NCBI GenBank assembly: GCA_025997155.1
Contig: BNUF01000045.1
Location: forward strand, 1-16,236
Reading direction: 5' to 3'
Origin: Clostridia bacterium
GTDB lineage: Bacteria; Bacillota; Clostridia; Lachnospirales; WQUN01
DNA length: 16,236 nt
Notes under the pieces: generated by a model
Database searches by the model: none
The model's input: the letters and a program-made list of their open reading frames with translations, nothing else
What the model was told of the DNA's origin: nothing
Shown: positions 6,515 to 16,236 of the stretch, in pieces
Position numbering within the stretch: the first letter of the stretch is position 1
Layout: each line of letters begins with the position of its first letter
Translations under genes and position numbers: made by a program

Positions 6515-6550
6515 TTCCCTATTACATATGCTTTTTTGGGAGGAATTACA

Positions 6551-7630
6551 ATGGACGACATAGAAGACCGCGAAATCGTCGTTTTGGTGGACGACGACAT
6601 TTCTAACCTCAAAATAGGCAGAAACGCGCTGATTAAAAACTACGACGTGTATACCGCGCTGTCCGCGAAACTTATGTTCGAGATGCTTGAACAGTACCGC
6701 CCGCAGATTATCCTGCTCGACGTGAGTATGCCCGAAATGGACGGCTATGAGGCAATCAAAATCCTTAAGGACAACCCCGAGACAAGGGACATTCCCGTCA
6801 TCTTCCTCACGGGAAAAAGCGACCACGAGAGCGAGCTCGAGGGGCTTAAACTGGGAGCGGTTGACTATATCACAAAGCCGTTTTTTTCGGAACTTCTTAA
6901 CCGCCGCGTCGAGCTCCATTTGCGTACTATGCGGCATCAGCAGCTGCTTAAAGAAAAAGACGAGGAGCTTAGGCTTCTTAACGAGGATACTCAAAGAATC
7001 TTGGGGCAGAGGACAAAAGAAGTGTTTGAACTTCAGTTATCCGTACTCCGAATCGCGGACGAGATTTTGAAACGCCGCGGCGACCATACGGTCAGACATT
7101 CCTCCAATATCCAGACATATCTGCGGGCGTTTATCGAAAAGCTGTCGGATTCCGACAGTTACAGCGATCAGATTCGCTGGAATCACGAATTGGTAGTTTT
7201 TTCCTCCTCCTTGCACGACGTTGGGACGATTTCTTTGCCCGAACTGCTTTTGTACGAACCGTACAAACTTACGGACGACGAATTTGAGCTTGTAAAAGCC
7301 CACCCGCTCCACGGCGCGGAAATTATCGACGCAATGATTGCCGCGACGCAGACAGGCGACGAGTTTTTGGGTTACGCGCGGATTTTCGCAAAGACCCACC
7401 ACGAACGCTGGGACGGATCGGGATACCCAGACGGGCTTAAAGGCGAGGAGATTCCCTTTTTGGGCCGCGTTATGGCAATCATCGACGTGTACGACGCGCT
7501 CGTTTCCGAACGCCCGTACAGAAAGGCGTACACCAGCAAAGAGGCGTTAGAAATCATACAGAGCGAAAGCGGCACGAGTTTTGAACCGGGGCTTGTGGAG
7601 GTTTTTGCCGAGGCCGCAAATGAGTTCTAA
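6551..7630 (+). CDS. Receiver-HD-GYP response regulator, predicted c-di-GMP phosphodiesterase
   Basis: The 359-residue protein has a receiver domain (about 8-125; acidic DDD at 14-16, phosphoacceptor D57 in LLDVSMPEMDG, T87, K109 in TKP), a coiled-coil linker (about 130-165) and an HD-GYP domain (about 170-355). Metal ligands and hallmark motifs are present: H222-D223, H251 in HPLHG, H283-H284-E285, then DGSGYPDG (GYP at 291-293) and D312 in IDVYDAL. The usual HDxGK reads HDVGT, so the conserved Lys is Thr226. The family hydrolyses c-di-GMP to pGpG or GMP. The start at 6551 follows GGGAGGA at ideal spacing. Its last 11 bases overlap the start of the hybrid kinase gene, so kinase and output regulator are probably translationally coupled, making it a likely phosphorelay target. 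Confidence 0.92.
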   Translation: MDDIEDREIVVLVDDDISNLKIGRNALIKNYDVYTALSAKLMFEMLEQYRPQIILLDVSMPEMDGYEAIKILKDNPETRDIPVIFLTGKSDHESELEGLKLGAVDYITKPFFSELLNRRVELHLRTMRHQQLLKEKDEELRLLNEDTQRILGQRTKEVFELQLSVLRIADEILKRRGDHTVRHSSNIQTYLRAFIEKLSDSDSYSDQIRWNHELVVFSSSLHDVGTISLPELLLYEPYKLTDDEFELVKAHPLHGAEIIDAMIAATQTGDEFLGYARIFAKTHHERWDGSGYPDGLKGEEIPFLGRVMAIIDVYDALVSERPYRKAYTSKEALEIIQSESGTSFEPGLVEVFAEAANEF

Positions 7631-10600
7631 AATTTTCAGGATTCTATGCGTTCTTTTGGCGGTTGCGCTCCTGTCGTCGGGGTTTACGGTTGTATCGCCG
7701 CCCGATTACAAAAATATAACGGGTGTGACGCGGGAAGAAATCGACGCTATTGACGCGCTTTGCGAGAATAGAGCGTACTTCAGCTACGGCGCGGTGTACT
7801 CGTCGGAGATTTTTTTAGACGACAACGGCGATATCGATACCGGCGGATTCACCCCCCTTTTTTGCTCGTGGCTGACAAATATGTTCCAAATACCTTTTGT
7901 CCCGCAAATTTACGCCCAAAACGAGCTGTCGGCGGAGCTTTCGGCGAACGAAATCGATTTCACGGGGGAACTCACCGCGACAGACGAGCTCAAAAAAACA
8001 TACTATATGACGGACGACGCGGTCGCCTTGCGCGCCGTGAAATACATACGCCTTGCAAACGGCGAAAAGATAGCTGATATCCCGAGCGGGCGGGTGCGGA
8101 GGTTCGCCGTCCTTGAGGGGGCGGCTATCCCCGACGTTACCGCTTTGCACAGCTTTACTTCAGTTAAGGATTACGGCGAGGCGTACCGCCTTCTTAAATC
8201 GGGGGAAATAGACGCGTTAATCGCCGGCGAGATTTCCGAAGCGTCTTTTGACATATACGGAGACGTTGTGTCGGAAAATTTTCTTCCGTTTGTATACACT
8301 CCCGTTTCGCTCGCGACACAAAACCCCGACCTTGCGCCGATTATTTCGGTTGTGCAAAAGGCGTTAAAAAACGAGACTTACTCGAGGCAGCTGCTTGATA
8401 TGTACAACGAGGGCAGCCGCGGGTATTTGTCGCACAAACTGTTCACGCAGTTCACCGACGCCGAAAAAGCCTATGTCGCCGCGCATCGCGGGACTTATGT
8501 AAAGACGGGGCTTGAACACGACAACTACCCCGTAAGTTTTTATAACGACAGAGAAAAGGAATACCAAGGGATTGCCGTCGACGTTTTGGACGAAATCAGC
8601 GAATTGACGGGGCTTACCTTTAAGCCCCCCTATGATGACCCCAAGGATTGGGGCGAAATCCTGAAGATGCTTGAAGACGGCGAGATTTCTCTCGTGGAGG
8701 AACTTCTACCCACCCCAGCGCGGGAAGGGCGTTTTTTGTGGGCGGAGAACTCCTATTTGACAGACTATTACGCGCTGCTTTCTAAATCGGAGTATGAAGA
8801 CATAAAATTCAACGAGATTATGTACGCGAATGTAGGGCTTACGGAAGGCACAGGGTACGCCGACTCGTTTTTGGCGTGGTTTCCAGACCACAAAAAAATT
8901 AAAATATACAAAACCAGTTACGACGCGTTCAAAGCTCTTGAACGCGGGGAAATCGACCTTTTTATGGGGACGCGCAATCTCCTGTTAAACGAGACGCACT
9001 ACAAAGAAATCGTGGGGTACAAAGCTAATCTCGTCTTTGATACCACGGCTCTTTCCCTTTTCGGGTTTAATAAAGACGAGGAGATTTTGCGCGGGATTGT
9101 CGACAAAGCTATCCCTATGGTCGACACCGAAGCTATCTCGACGCGCTGGAAGATGAAAACCTTCGACTACCGCGAAAAAATCGCGGAATCCCGCCAGCCG
9201 TTGCTTGCGGGCGTTTCCGTTCTTCTCATTCTTCTGCTGTACCGTACTTTCAGAGACGGCAGGCGGCTTGAAAAAGTCGTGCAAAAACGCACATCTGAAC
9301 TTGAACAGCAAACCAGACTGGCGCAGGACGCGTCGCGGGCAAAAAGCGATTTTCTCTCGACTATGAGCCACGAAATCCGAACGCCAATGAACGCCGTAAT
9401 CGGAATGAGCGAACTTGCCCTGCGCGAGACTTCCTCCCCCTCCGTCAGCGGTTATATTCAGGAAATCAAGACGGCGGGAATGAACCTTCTTTCGATTATA
9501 AACGACATTCTGGATTTTTCAAAAATCGAGTCGCAAAAAATACAGCTTTTAGACGAGCCGTATATTTTGGCGTCTATGATAAACGACGTGATAAACCTTA
9601 TACGAGTTCATATGACGGAAAAACGGATTGTGTTCCTTGTGAACGTCGACCCGAAAATACCTAACAACCTTGTGGGCGACCAGGTGCGTGTGCGGCAAAT
9701 TTTGACAAATTTGTTAAGCAACGCCAGCAAATACACCGAAGAAGGTTTTATCAAGCTGACGCTTACGGCGGATATGACAAACTCCGATACGCTTAGCTTT
9801 AAGGCGGTTGTCGAGGACAGCGGAATGGGCATAAGACCTGAAGACGTGGAACGTCTGTTCAGCAAGTTTACGCGCTTTGACGAAACTAAAAATAAGCATA
9901 TAAAAGGCACGGGGCTAGGGTTGTCGATAGCGCAAGCTCTTTGCAAACTTATGGGCGGGGATATCGCCGTCACGAGCGAATACGGCAAGGGGTCGGCGTT
10001 TACCGCCGTTTTTTCGCAAAAGTACGCGGACACGGAAAAACTGGCGGAAGTCGCGGACGCGGAAAATAAACATATACTGCTTTACGCGGGAAACGCGCTC
10101 TACGGGGATTCCGTCTCGTATACGCTGAAACAGCTCGGCACGGTGACGACACGCGCTTATACCGAGGCGGAGTTTTTTAAGCTCCTTGACACGGGAGCGT
10201 ATGATTTCGCGTTCTTTCCGAGCGGCTTGGCGAAGGAGGCACTCAAATATAAAGTTAAAACCTCTCTCGCGGCGCTTCTTCCGTTTGGGGAGTCGCTTAT
10301 TTTTGACATAAACTGCGTCGTCGCCCCCGCTTTCGCCCTGCCTGTGGCAAACGTGCTAAACGGGGTTATCGTTTCGTCGCGGCATACCGAACAAAAAATA
10401 CGATTCACAGCTCCTAGCGCGAACGTGCTTGTCGTGGACGATATACAGACGAATCTCAAGGTTGCGGAGGGGCTTTTAGCTCCGTACAAGATGACGGTAA
10501 GCACCTGCCTTCGGGCGAAAGAGGCGATAAAACTTATACGCGAATACGATTATGACATAGTTTTTATGGACCATATGATGCCCGAAATGGACGGTATGGA

Positions 10601-11417
10601 GGCGACCGCCGCAATCCGCGCCAGAGGAGGGGACAAAAACCGAAAACTGGTAATAATCGCCCTCACCGCAAACGCGATTATGGGCGTTAAGGAGCAGTTT
10701 TTGCAAAACGGGTTTAACGACTATATCTCAAAGCCGATTGACCCTAAAAATCTCTATGAGGCAATCAGCAAATGGATTCCCGTTGAGAAACGCGTCTACG
10801 CGGCGGAAGAAGAGCCGCCCGCGCAGGAAGAAACTTTTGAAGAGCTGCCAATCGAAGGCGTCGACTCCGCCTACGCCTTAAAAGCCCTCGGCTGTTCTTT
10901 CAAGGATTACGCGGATTTACTGCGGCTGTACTGCCGCGACATAAGAGAACGCCTGTTGTCGCTCCAAAGCGTCCCCGACGAGGACGAGCTTAAGACCTTT
11001 ACCATACAGGTTCACGCGCTGAAGAGCGCGTCCGCGTCGGTGGGCGCAACGGAAGTTTCCGAAATGGCGAAAGCTCTCGAGCAAGCGGGCAAGAACGCGG
11101 ATTTTGAGACTATATCAAAGGATTTGGGCAAATTCCGCGAAAAAATATCGACTCTCGAAAAAAATATAACGGACGCGCTGCCCAAAAAACCCGAAAACGA
11201 AAGCGGTAAAATGCTTGACGGCGAAACAAAGGGCAAACTCCGCGCCTGCCTTACGGCAAAAAACGTCAACGGAACAAACGCGCTGCTCGCCTCTCTTGAA
11301 GAAAAACAATACGGCGCTAGGACGGCGGAAATTTTATCGCAAATAGAGGACTATGTGCTTATGTTCGAGTTCGCAAAGGCAATTTCCGCCCTTGACGAAC
11401 TCGCGAAAGGCGGCTGA
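7620..11417 (+). CDS. Hybrid histidine kinase with two periplasmic solute-binding domains, receiver and HPt
   Basis: The 1265-residue protein has an N-terminal membrane/signal helix (about 5-22) and two tandem SBP_bac_3-like (Venus-flytrap) domains outside the membrane (about 45-285 and 291-515; the hinge FTDAEKAYVAAH resembles BvgS/EvgS-type sensors). These are followed by a membrane helix (about 528-544), HisKA (H584 in MSHEIRTP), HATPase_c (N701 N-box, DSGMGI G1, GTGLGLS G2 near 763), a pseudo-receiver (about 817-914; no Asp, P867 at the phospho-site), a true receiver (about 935-1055; D984 in FMDHMMPE) and HPt (H1132 in HALKSASAS). A helical tail of about 75 residues ends it. There is no PAS or HAMP domain. 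ATG 7620 lies within the HD-GYP gene, with GAGG upstream. Known relatives carry a His-Asp-His relay; the ligand is not predictable here, amino acids being one common type. Confidence 0.92.
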   Translation: MSSKIFRILCVLLAVALLSSGFTVVSPPDYKNITGVTREEIDAIDALCENRAYFSYGAVYSSEIFLDDNGDIDTGGFTPLFCSWLTNMFQIPFVPQIYAQNELSAELSANEIDFTGELTATDELKKTYYMTDDAVALRAVKYIRLANGEKIADIPSGRVRRFAVLEGAAIPDVTALHSFTSVKDYGEAYRLLKSGEIDALIAGEISEASFDIYGDVVSENFLPFVYTPVSLATQNPDLAPIISVVQKALKNETYSRQLLDMYNEGSRGYLSHKLFTQFTDAEKAYVAAHRGTYVKTGLEHDNYPVSFYNDREKEYQGIAVDVLDEISELTGLTFKPPYDDPKDWGEILKMLEDGEISLVEELLPTPAREGRFLWAENSYLTDYYALLSKSEYEDIKFNEIMYANVGLTEGTGYADSFLAWFPDHKKIKIYKTSYDAFKALERGEIDLFMGTRNLLLNETHYKEIVGYKANLVFDTTALSLFGFNKDEEILRGIVDKAIPMVDTEAISTRWKMKTFDYREKIAESRQPLLAGVSVLLILLLYRTFRDGRRLEKVVQKRTSELEQQTRLAQDASRAKSDFLSTMSHEIRTPMNAVIGMSELALRETSSPSVSGYIQEIKTAGMNLLSIINDILDFSKIESQKIQLLDEPYILASMINDVINLIRVHMTEKRIVFLVNVDPKIPNNLVGDQVRVRQILTNLLSNASKYTEEGFIKLTLTADMTNSDTLSFKAVVEDSGMGIRPEDVERLFSKFTRFDETKNKHIKGTGLGLSIAQALCKLMGGDIAVTSEYGKGSAFTAVFSQKYADTEKLAEVADAENKHILLYAGNALYGDSVSYTLKQLGTVTTRAYTEAEFFKLLDTGAYDFAFFPSGLAKEALKYKVKTSLAALLPFGESLIFDINCVVAPAFALPVANVLNGVIVSSRHTEQKIRFTAPSANVLVVDDIQTNLKVAEGLLAPYKMTVSTCLRAKEAIKLIREYDYDIVFMDHMMPEMDGMEATAAIRARGGDKNRKLVIIALTANAIMGVKEQFLQNGFNDYISKPIDPKNLYEAISKWIPVEKRVYAAEEEPPAQEETFEELPIEGVDSAYALKALGCSFKDYADLLRLYCRDIRERLLSLQSVPDEDELKTFTIQVHALKSASASVGATEVSEMAKALEQAGKNADFETISKDLGKFREKISTLEKNITDALPKKPENESGKMLDGETKGKLRACLTAKNVNGTNALLASLEEKQYGARTAEILSQIEDYVLMFEFAKAISALDELAKGG

Positions 11418-11418
11418 T

Positions 11419-14124
<2,706 letters not shown>

Positions 14125-15181
14125 GACAAACGCCGCCGCGCCGAATCCCCACATACAGGTTGAAAAAAGGAGTTTGCCGCCTAGGTTGTAATTAAAGACT
14201 GTCACGGCGGTTTCCTTATCAAAGTTGAAAAAGGGGAAGAACGCCGCGCCTAAAAACACGGTTATGATTGCGTGTGTGAGTTTTGAAAGTAGGTAAAATC
14301 TAAGGCTTATATCGGTTTTGTACAGGAAATTTATTGACTGGGCGTGTATGGAGAACCCGCCGAAGGAGATTAGCGCGGCGGCGGCGAGTATGCTTTCTTT
14401 TGTCGCGTTCGCCGACAAGGTTTTCACACCGTTCGTCACCTCCGCAAGCCCCGCCAAAATCCCGTCAATCGTGTTTTCGTCAAGGGGGCAAACGGGCAGG
14501 AGCAGGGTTTTTAGGGAATAGAACACTCCCGTTAGATTTAGTATCCGCACCGCAACGCAAAACAGCACGATAAACCCGCCGATTTGCAGAATCGTCTCTA
14601 CGGCGTTTTTTACGCTGTCGGCGAAAATTTTGCCGAAACTTTTGGCGTTACGGTATTTCACCATTTCCCTGTACGCCTTACGAAGCACGTTTTTGTAGTC
14701 GAAGAAAACTTTTTTGAATTTCTTTTTTTTATAGTTCGCGAATAAAAGCCCGTTGATTATCGCCGACAGGTAATGTATGAACAAAATGAAATATCCGATA
14801 TGTACGTTTTGATACATTTTTACGCCGACCGCCCCAAGGACGAAGAGAGGCCCCGAGTTGTTCGTGAAACTTAAAAGGCGTTCGCCCTCCTCTTTCGTGA
14901 TTTGCCCGCTCCCGCGCAAGTCGCCGGTAATCTTCGCCCCGAGGGGGTAACCCGACGTGAACCCCGACATCAGCGCGAACCCGCCCGCCCCAGGCACGTT
15001 GAAAAGCGGACGCGTAAAACCCTCCGATAAAGCTGCCGCAAACGCCGCGAACCCCGTCCCCGTCAGTATGTTTATCCCGATTATAAAAGGGAACAGCGAC
15101 GGGAAAACGGTGTCCGCCCACAAAAACAGCCCCTCCGACGCCGCTTTCACAATTTCCTGCGGGTTTAACAGTATAAAAACA

Positions 15182-15210
15182 TTGAAAAGCGCGACCAAAA
15201 CGGGTATAAT
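15182..15210 (+). promoter_or_regulatory. Promoter inside ylbJ for the HlyD-like gene (TTGAAA-17-TATAAT)
   Basis: TTGAAA at 15182-15187 and a perfect TATAAT at 15205-15210 are separated by 17 bases, reading rightward within the first codons of the divergent ylbJ. The predicted leader to ATG 15289 is about 70 bases and would be antisense to the ylbJ start. Confidence 0.65.
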
Positions 15211-15288
15211 GATATTATTAAATTTTTCGATATTCCGCTTATGATTATTCATAGTACAAATATATTCAGACGGGGCGGGGGTAATTAC

Positions 15289-16119
15289 ATGAAAAAAAAA
15301 GATAACCGCCGTCCGCGCAAAAATTCCGCGCAGAATTCCGCGCAAAATTCCGCGCAAAACAAGGCGGCGGAGAAAAAACGGCGGAATAAGGCGCACAAGA
15401 ACCTCAAAGACCGCAGGAAGGCTCACAACACCCCTAAATTCCATTCGGGGACTCTGCTTAGCGTGATAATTTTTACGCTGATTGTCGTGTATATGGTGGG
15501 GAGCGTGCATAAATACGTGACGCGTGACATAATCGCGACCGTCGAGGTCACGACGGACACCCTTGACACTCAAAAAGGCATATACAACGGGCTGATTATA
15601 CGCGATGAGCATATCCGCTCAGCCCCCGTCTCGGGCGACGTTATTTTTGTCGTGAACGACACGGACAGGGTTAAGTCGGGAGCTAAAGTTTCTCAAATCG
15701 TGGATTCCGCGAAAGTCGCGGGCATTGAGAAACAAATAGAAACAAACGCGTCGGGAGAAAAATGGCAGCAGTCGGAGTCGCCCTTTGGCTTGGACGACAG
15801 CAAAAAAATCAACGACGACATTAAACGCGACATTGAAAACAATATATACAAATATGTACAGTCTGATATGTCAGAATTGTACAATATGAAAAGGTTCATT
15901 TTGACAAACCTTGACGACAGGAACAGAATCGTCGGGGGCGAAGTTTTGGAGCGGGGAATGGCGGCGGGCGGCTACGCGAACGAACTGGCGAAATACGCCA
16001 CAAACGTTACCGCGCCTGTGGGCGGAATCGTATCGTATCATATTCTTAGTGAGCTGAAAAATTATATAAGTTTCTTTATCGCCTTTTTCGAGATAATATA
16101 CGGAGCTTTCGATTTGTGA
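15289..16119 (+). CDS. HlyD-like membrane-fusion/adaptor protein, apparently truncated at its 3' end
   Basis: The first 250 or so residues look like the HlyD-family adaptor proteins found in Clostridia: a long basic cytoplasmic N-terminus with three NSAQ repeats, one membrane helix (about 55-72), then a lipoyl/barrel half-motif (IIRDEHIRSAPVSGDVIFVV...RVKSGAKVSQI), a helical insertion and the returning half-motif (YATNVTAPVGGIVSYH). Family members normally continue well beyond this (about 400-480 residues). Here the frame changes character near 16045 and stops at TGA 16117-16119 (276 residues). The stretch after 16045 reads better as coding on the other strand. I take the true gene to extend from 15289 to about 16045, with the remainder being chimeric or rearranged. 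ATG 15289 has GGGGG upstream. It is divergent from ylbJ. Confidence 0.7.
   Translation: MKKKDNRRPRKNSAQNSAQNSAQNKAAEKKRRNKAHKNLKDRRKAHNTPKFHSGTLLSVIIFTLIVVYMVGSVHKYVTRDIIATVEVTTDTLDTQKGIYNGLIIRDEHIRSAPVSGDVIFVVNDTDRVKSGAKVSQIVDSAKVAGIEKQIETNASGEKWQQSESPFGLDDSKKINDDIKRDIENNIYKYVQSDMSELYNMKRFILTNLDDRNRIVGGEVLERGMAAGGYANELAKYATNVTAPVGGIVSYHILSELKNYISFFIAFFEIIYGAFDL
15322..15357 (+). repeat. Three tandem 12-bp units encoding NSAQ
   Basis: AATTCCGCGCAG/A is repeated three times in frame (15322-15333, 15334-15345, 15346-15357), differing only at the last base of the first unit. It encodes NSAQ three times in the cytoplasmic tail of the HlyD-like protein. This is a slippage-prone array likely to vary in copy number. 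Confidence 0.9.
15468..15524 (+). repeat. Inverted repeat, left arm (57 bp)
   Basis: These 57 bases are the exact reverse complement of 16180-16236. The arm covers the membrane helix of the HlyD-like gene (IFTLIVVYMVGSVHKYVTR region). Identity stops abruptly after GTGACGCG at 15524. Confidence 0.97.
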
Positions 16120-16179
16120 AAATTCCTCGTCCCGCGCAAGCCAAAGATTTTTCAGGTCGCCTTTTTCGAGATTTCCCAC
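16045..16179 (-). other. Unassigned coding-like fragment on the minus strand
   Basis: Reading leftward from 16179, an open frame of about 45 codons (GNLEKGDLKNLWLARDEEF, later SSVYYLEKGDKETYIIFQLT) has codon use like the other genes of the window. The plus-strand reading of the same bases gives a low-quality hydrophobic tail. I do not recognise the protein. It lies exactly between the HlyD-like sequence and the inverted copy of its membrane helix, and has no start signal of its own, so it is probably an internal piece of another gene brought here by rearrangement or mis-assembly. Its left boundary is approximate. Confidence 0.4.
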
Positions 16180-16236
16180 CGCGTCACGTATTTATGCACG
16201 CTCCCCACCATATACACGACAATCAGCGTAAAAATT
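16180..16236 (-). repeat. Inverted repeat, right arm (57 bp, reaches window end)
   Basis: This is the exact reverse complement of 15468-15524. The match runs to the last base of the window, so the true repeat may be longer. If read on the minus strand, the HlyD frame carried by this arm meets a stop (TGA) about six codons beyond the junction. Confidence 0.97.

Noticed and set aside
7142..7158. Perfect 8-1-8 palindrome CTGTCGGATTCCGACAG
   Set aside because: It lies inside the HD-GYP coding sequence (LSDSDS), has no T run and no second copy seen. It is most simply explained by codon choice.
15253..15612. N-terminal extension of the ylbJ frame to 15612
   Set aside because: This part is antisense to the HlyD-like gene, including its repeats. 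YlbJ similarity starts at the ATG at 15252.

Overview
The window looks like chromosomal DNA from an uncultivated, probably spore-forming member of the Clostridia (Bacillota). The evidence is a YlbJ-type sporulation membrane protein, DUF3842, a GerMN-domain protein, a DUF5711/CvpA pair, strong GGAGG ribosome binding sites and sigma-A-like promoters with 17-bp spacers. Species cannot be fixed from this sequence. I see no rRNA, tRNA, CRISPR array or transposase. The left edge cuts the 3' end of a DNA methyltransferase gene. The right edge lies inside a 57-bp inverted copy of sequence found about 0.7 kb upstream.

Layout. (1) 2-393: methyltransferase tail and a mostly non-coding stretch with one doubtful 27-codon ORF. 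(2) 394-2623, minus strand: a three-gene envelope cluster, GerMN-domain secreted protein, DUF5711 beta-propeller-like membrane protein and CvpA-family membrane protein. (3) 2722-5521, plus strand: a small helical protein, then an apparent operon of membrane-anchored M23 peptidase, bactofilin, DUF3842 protein and an HExxH/CxxC protein. The bactofilin plus LytM-type peptidase pair is a known cell-shape module in other bacteria. (4) 5518-14124: a signalling island. A receiver-GGDEF protein with a degenerate active site (minus strand) is divergent from a receiver-HD-GYP protein. The HD-GYP gene is translationally overlapped with a 1265-residue hybrid histidine kinase carrying two periplasmic binding-protein-like sensor domains, followed one base later by a 901-residue paralogous kinase with a six-helix membrane sensor. 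(5) 14080-15252, minus strand: YlbJ-like protein, whose 3' end overlaps the second kinase by 45 bp. (6) 15289-16119, plus strand: the N-terminal part of an HlyD-like adaptor that appears to lose its proper sequence near 16045.

How the parts may work together. Two large phosphorelay kinases sense external solutes (inferred from the binding-protein domains) or a membrane state. Each carries its own receiver and HPt domain, so phosphate could pass to the co-transcribed HD-GYP receiver (predicted c-di-GMP hydrolysis) and/or to the divergent GGDEF receiver. The latter keeps an RxxD I-site but has GGEKF instead of GG[DE]EF, so it may bind c-di-GMP rather than make it. This wiring is inference from gene order and motifs.

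Most worth a second look: the degenerate GGDEF with intact I-site opposite an HD-GYP gene; the tandem kinases with the same C-terminal cassette, including a pseudo-receiver and an unnamed C-terminal tail, but swapped sensors; the bactofilin/M23/DUF3842/HExxH operon; and the inverted-repeat structure at the right end, which could be an assembly chimera or a real rearrangement.
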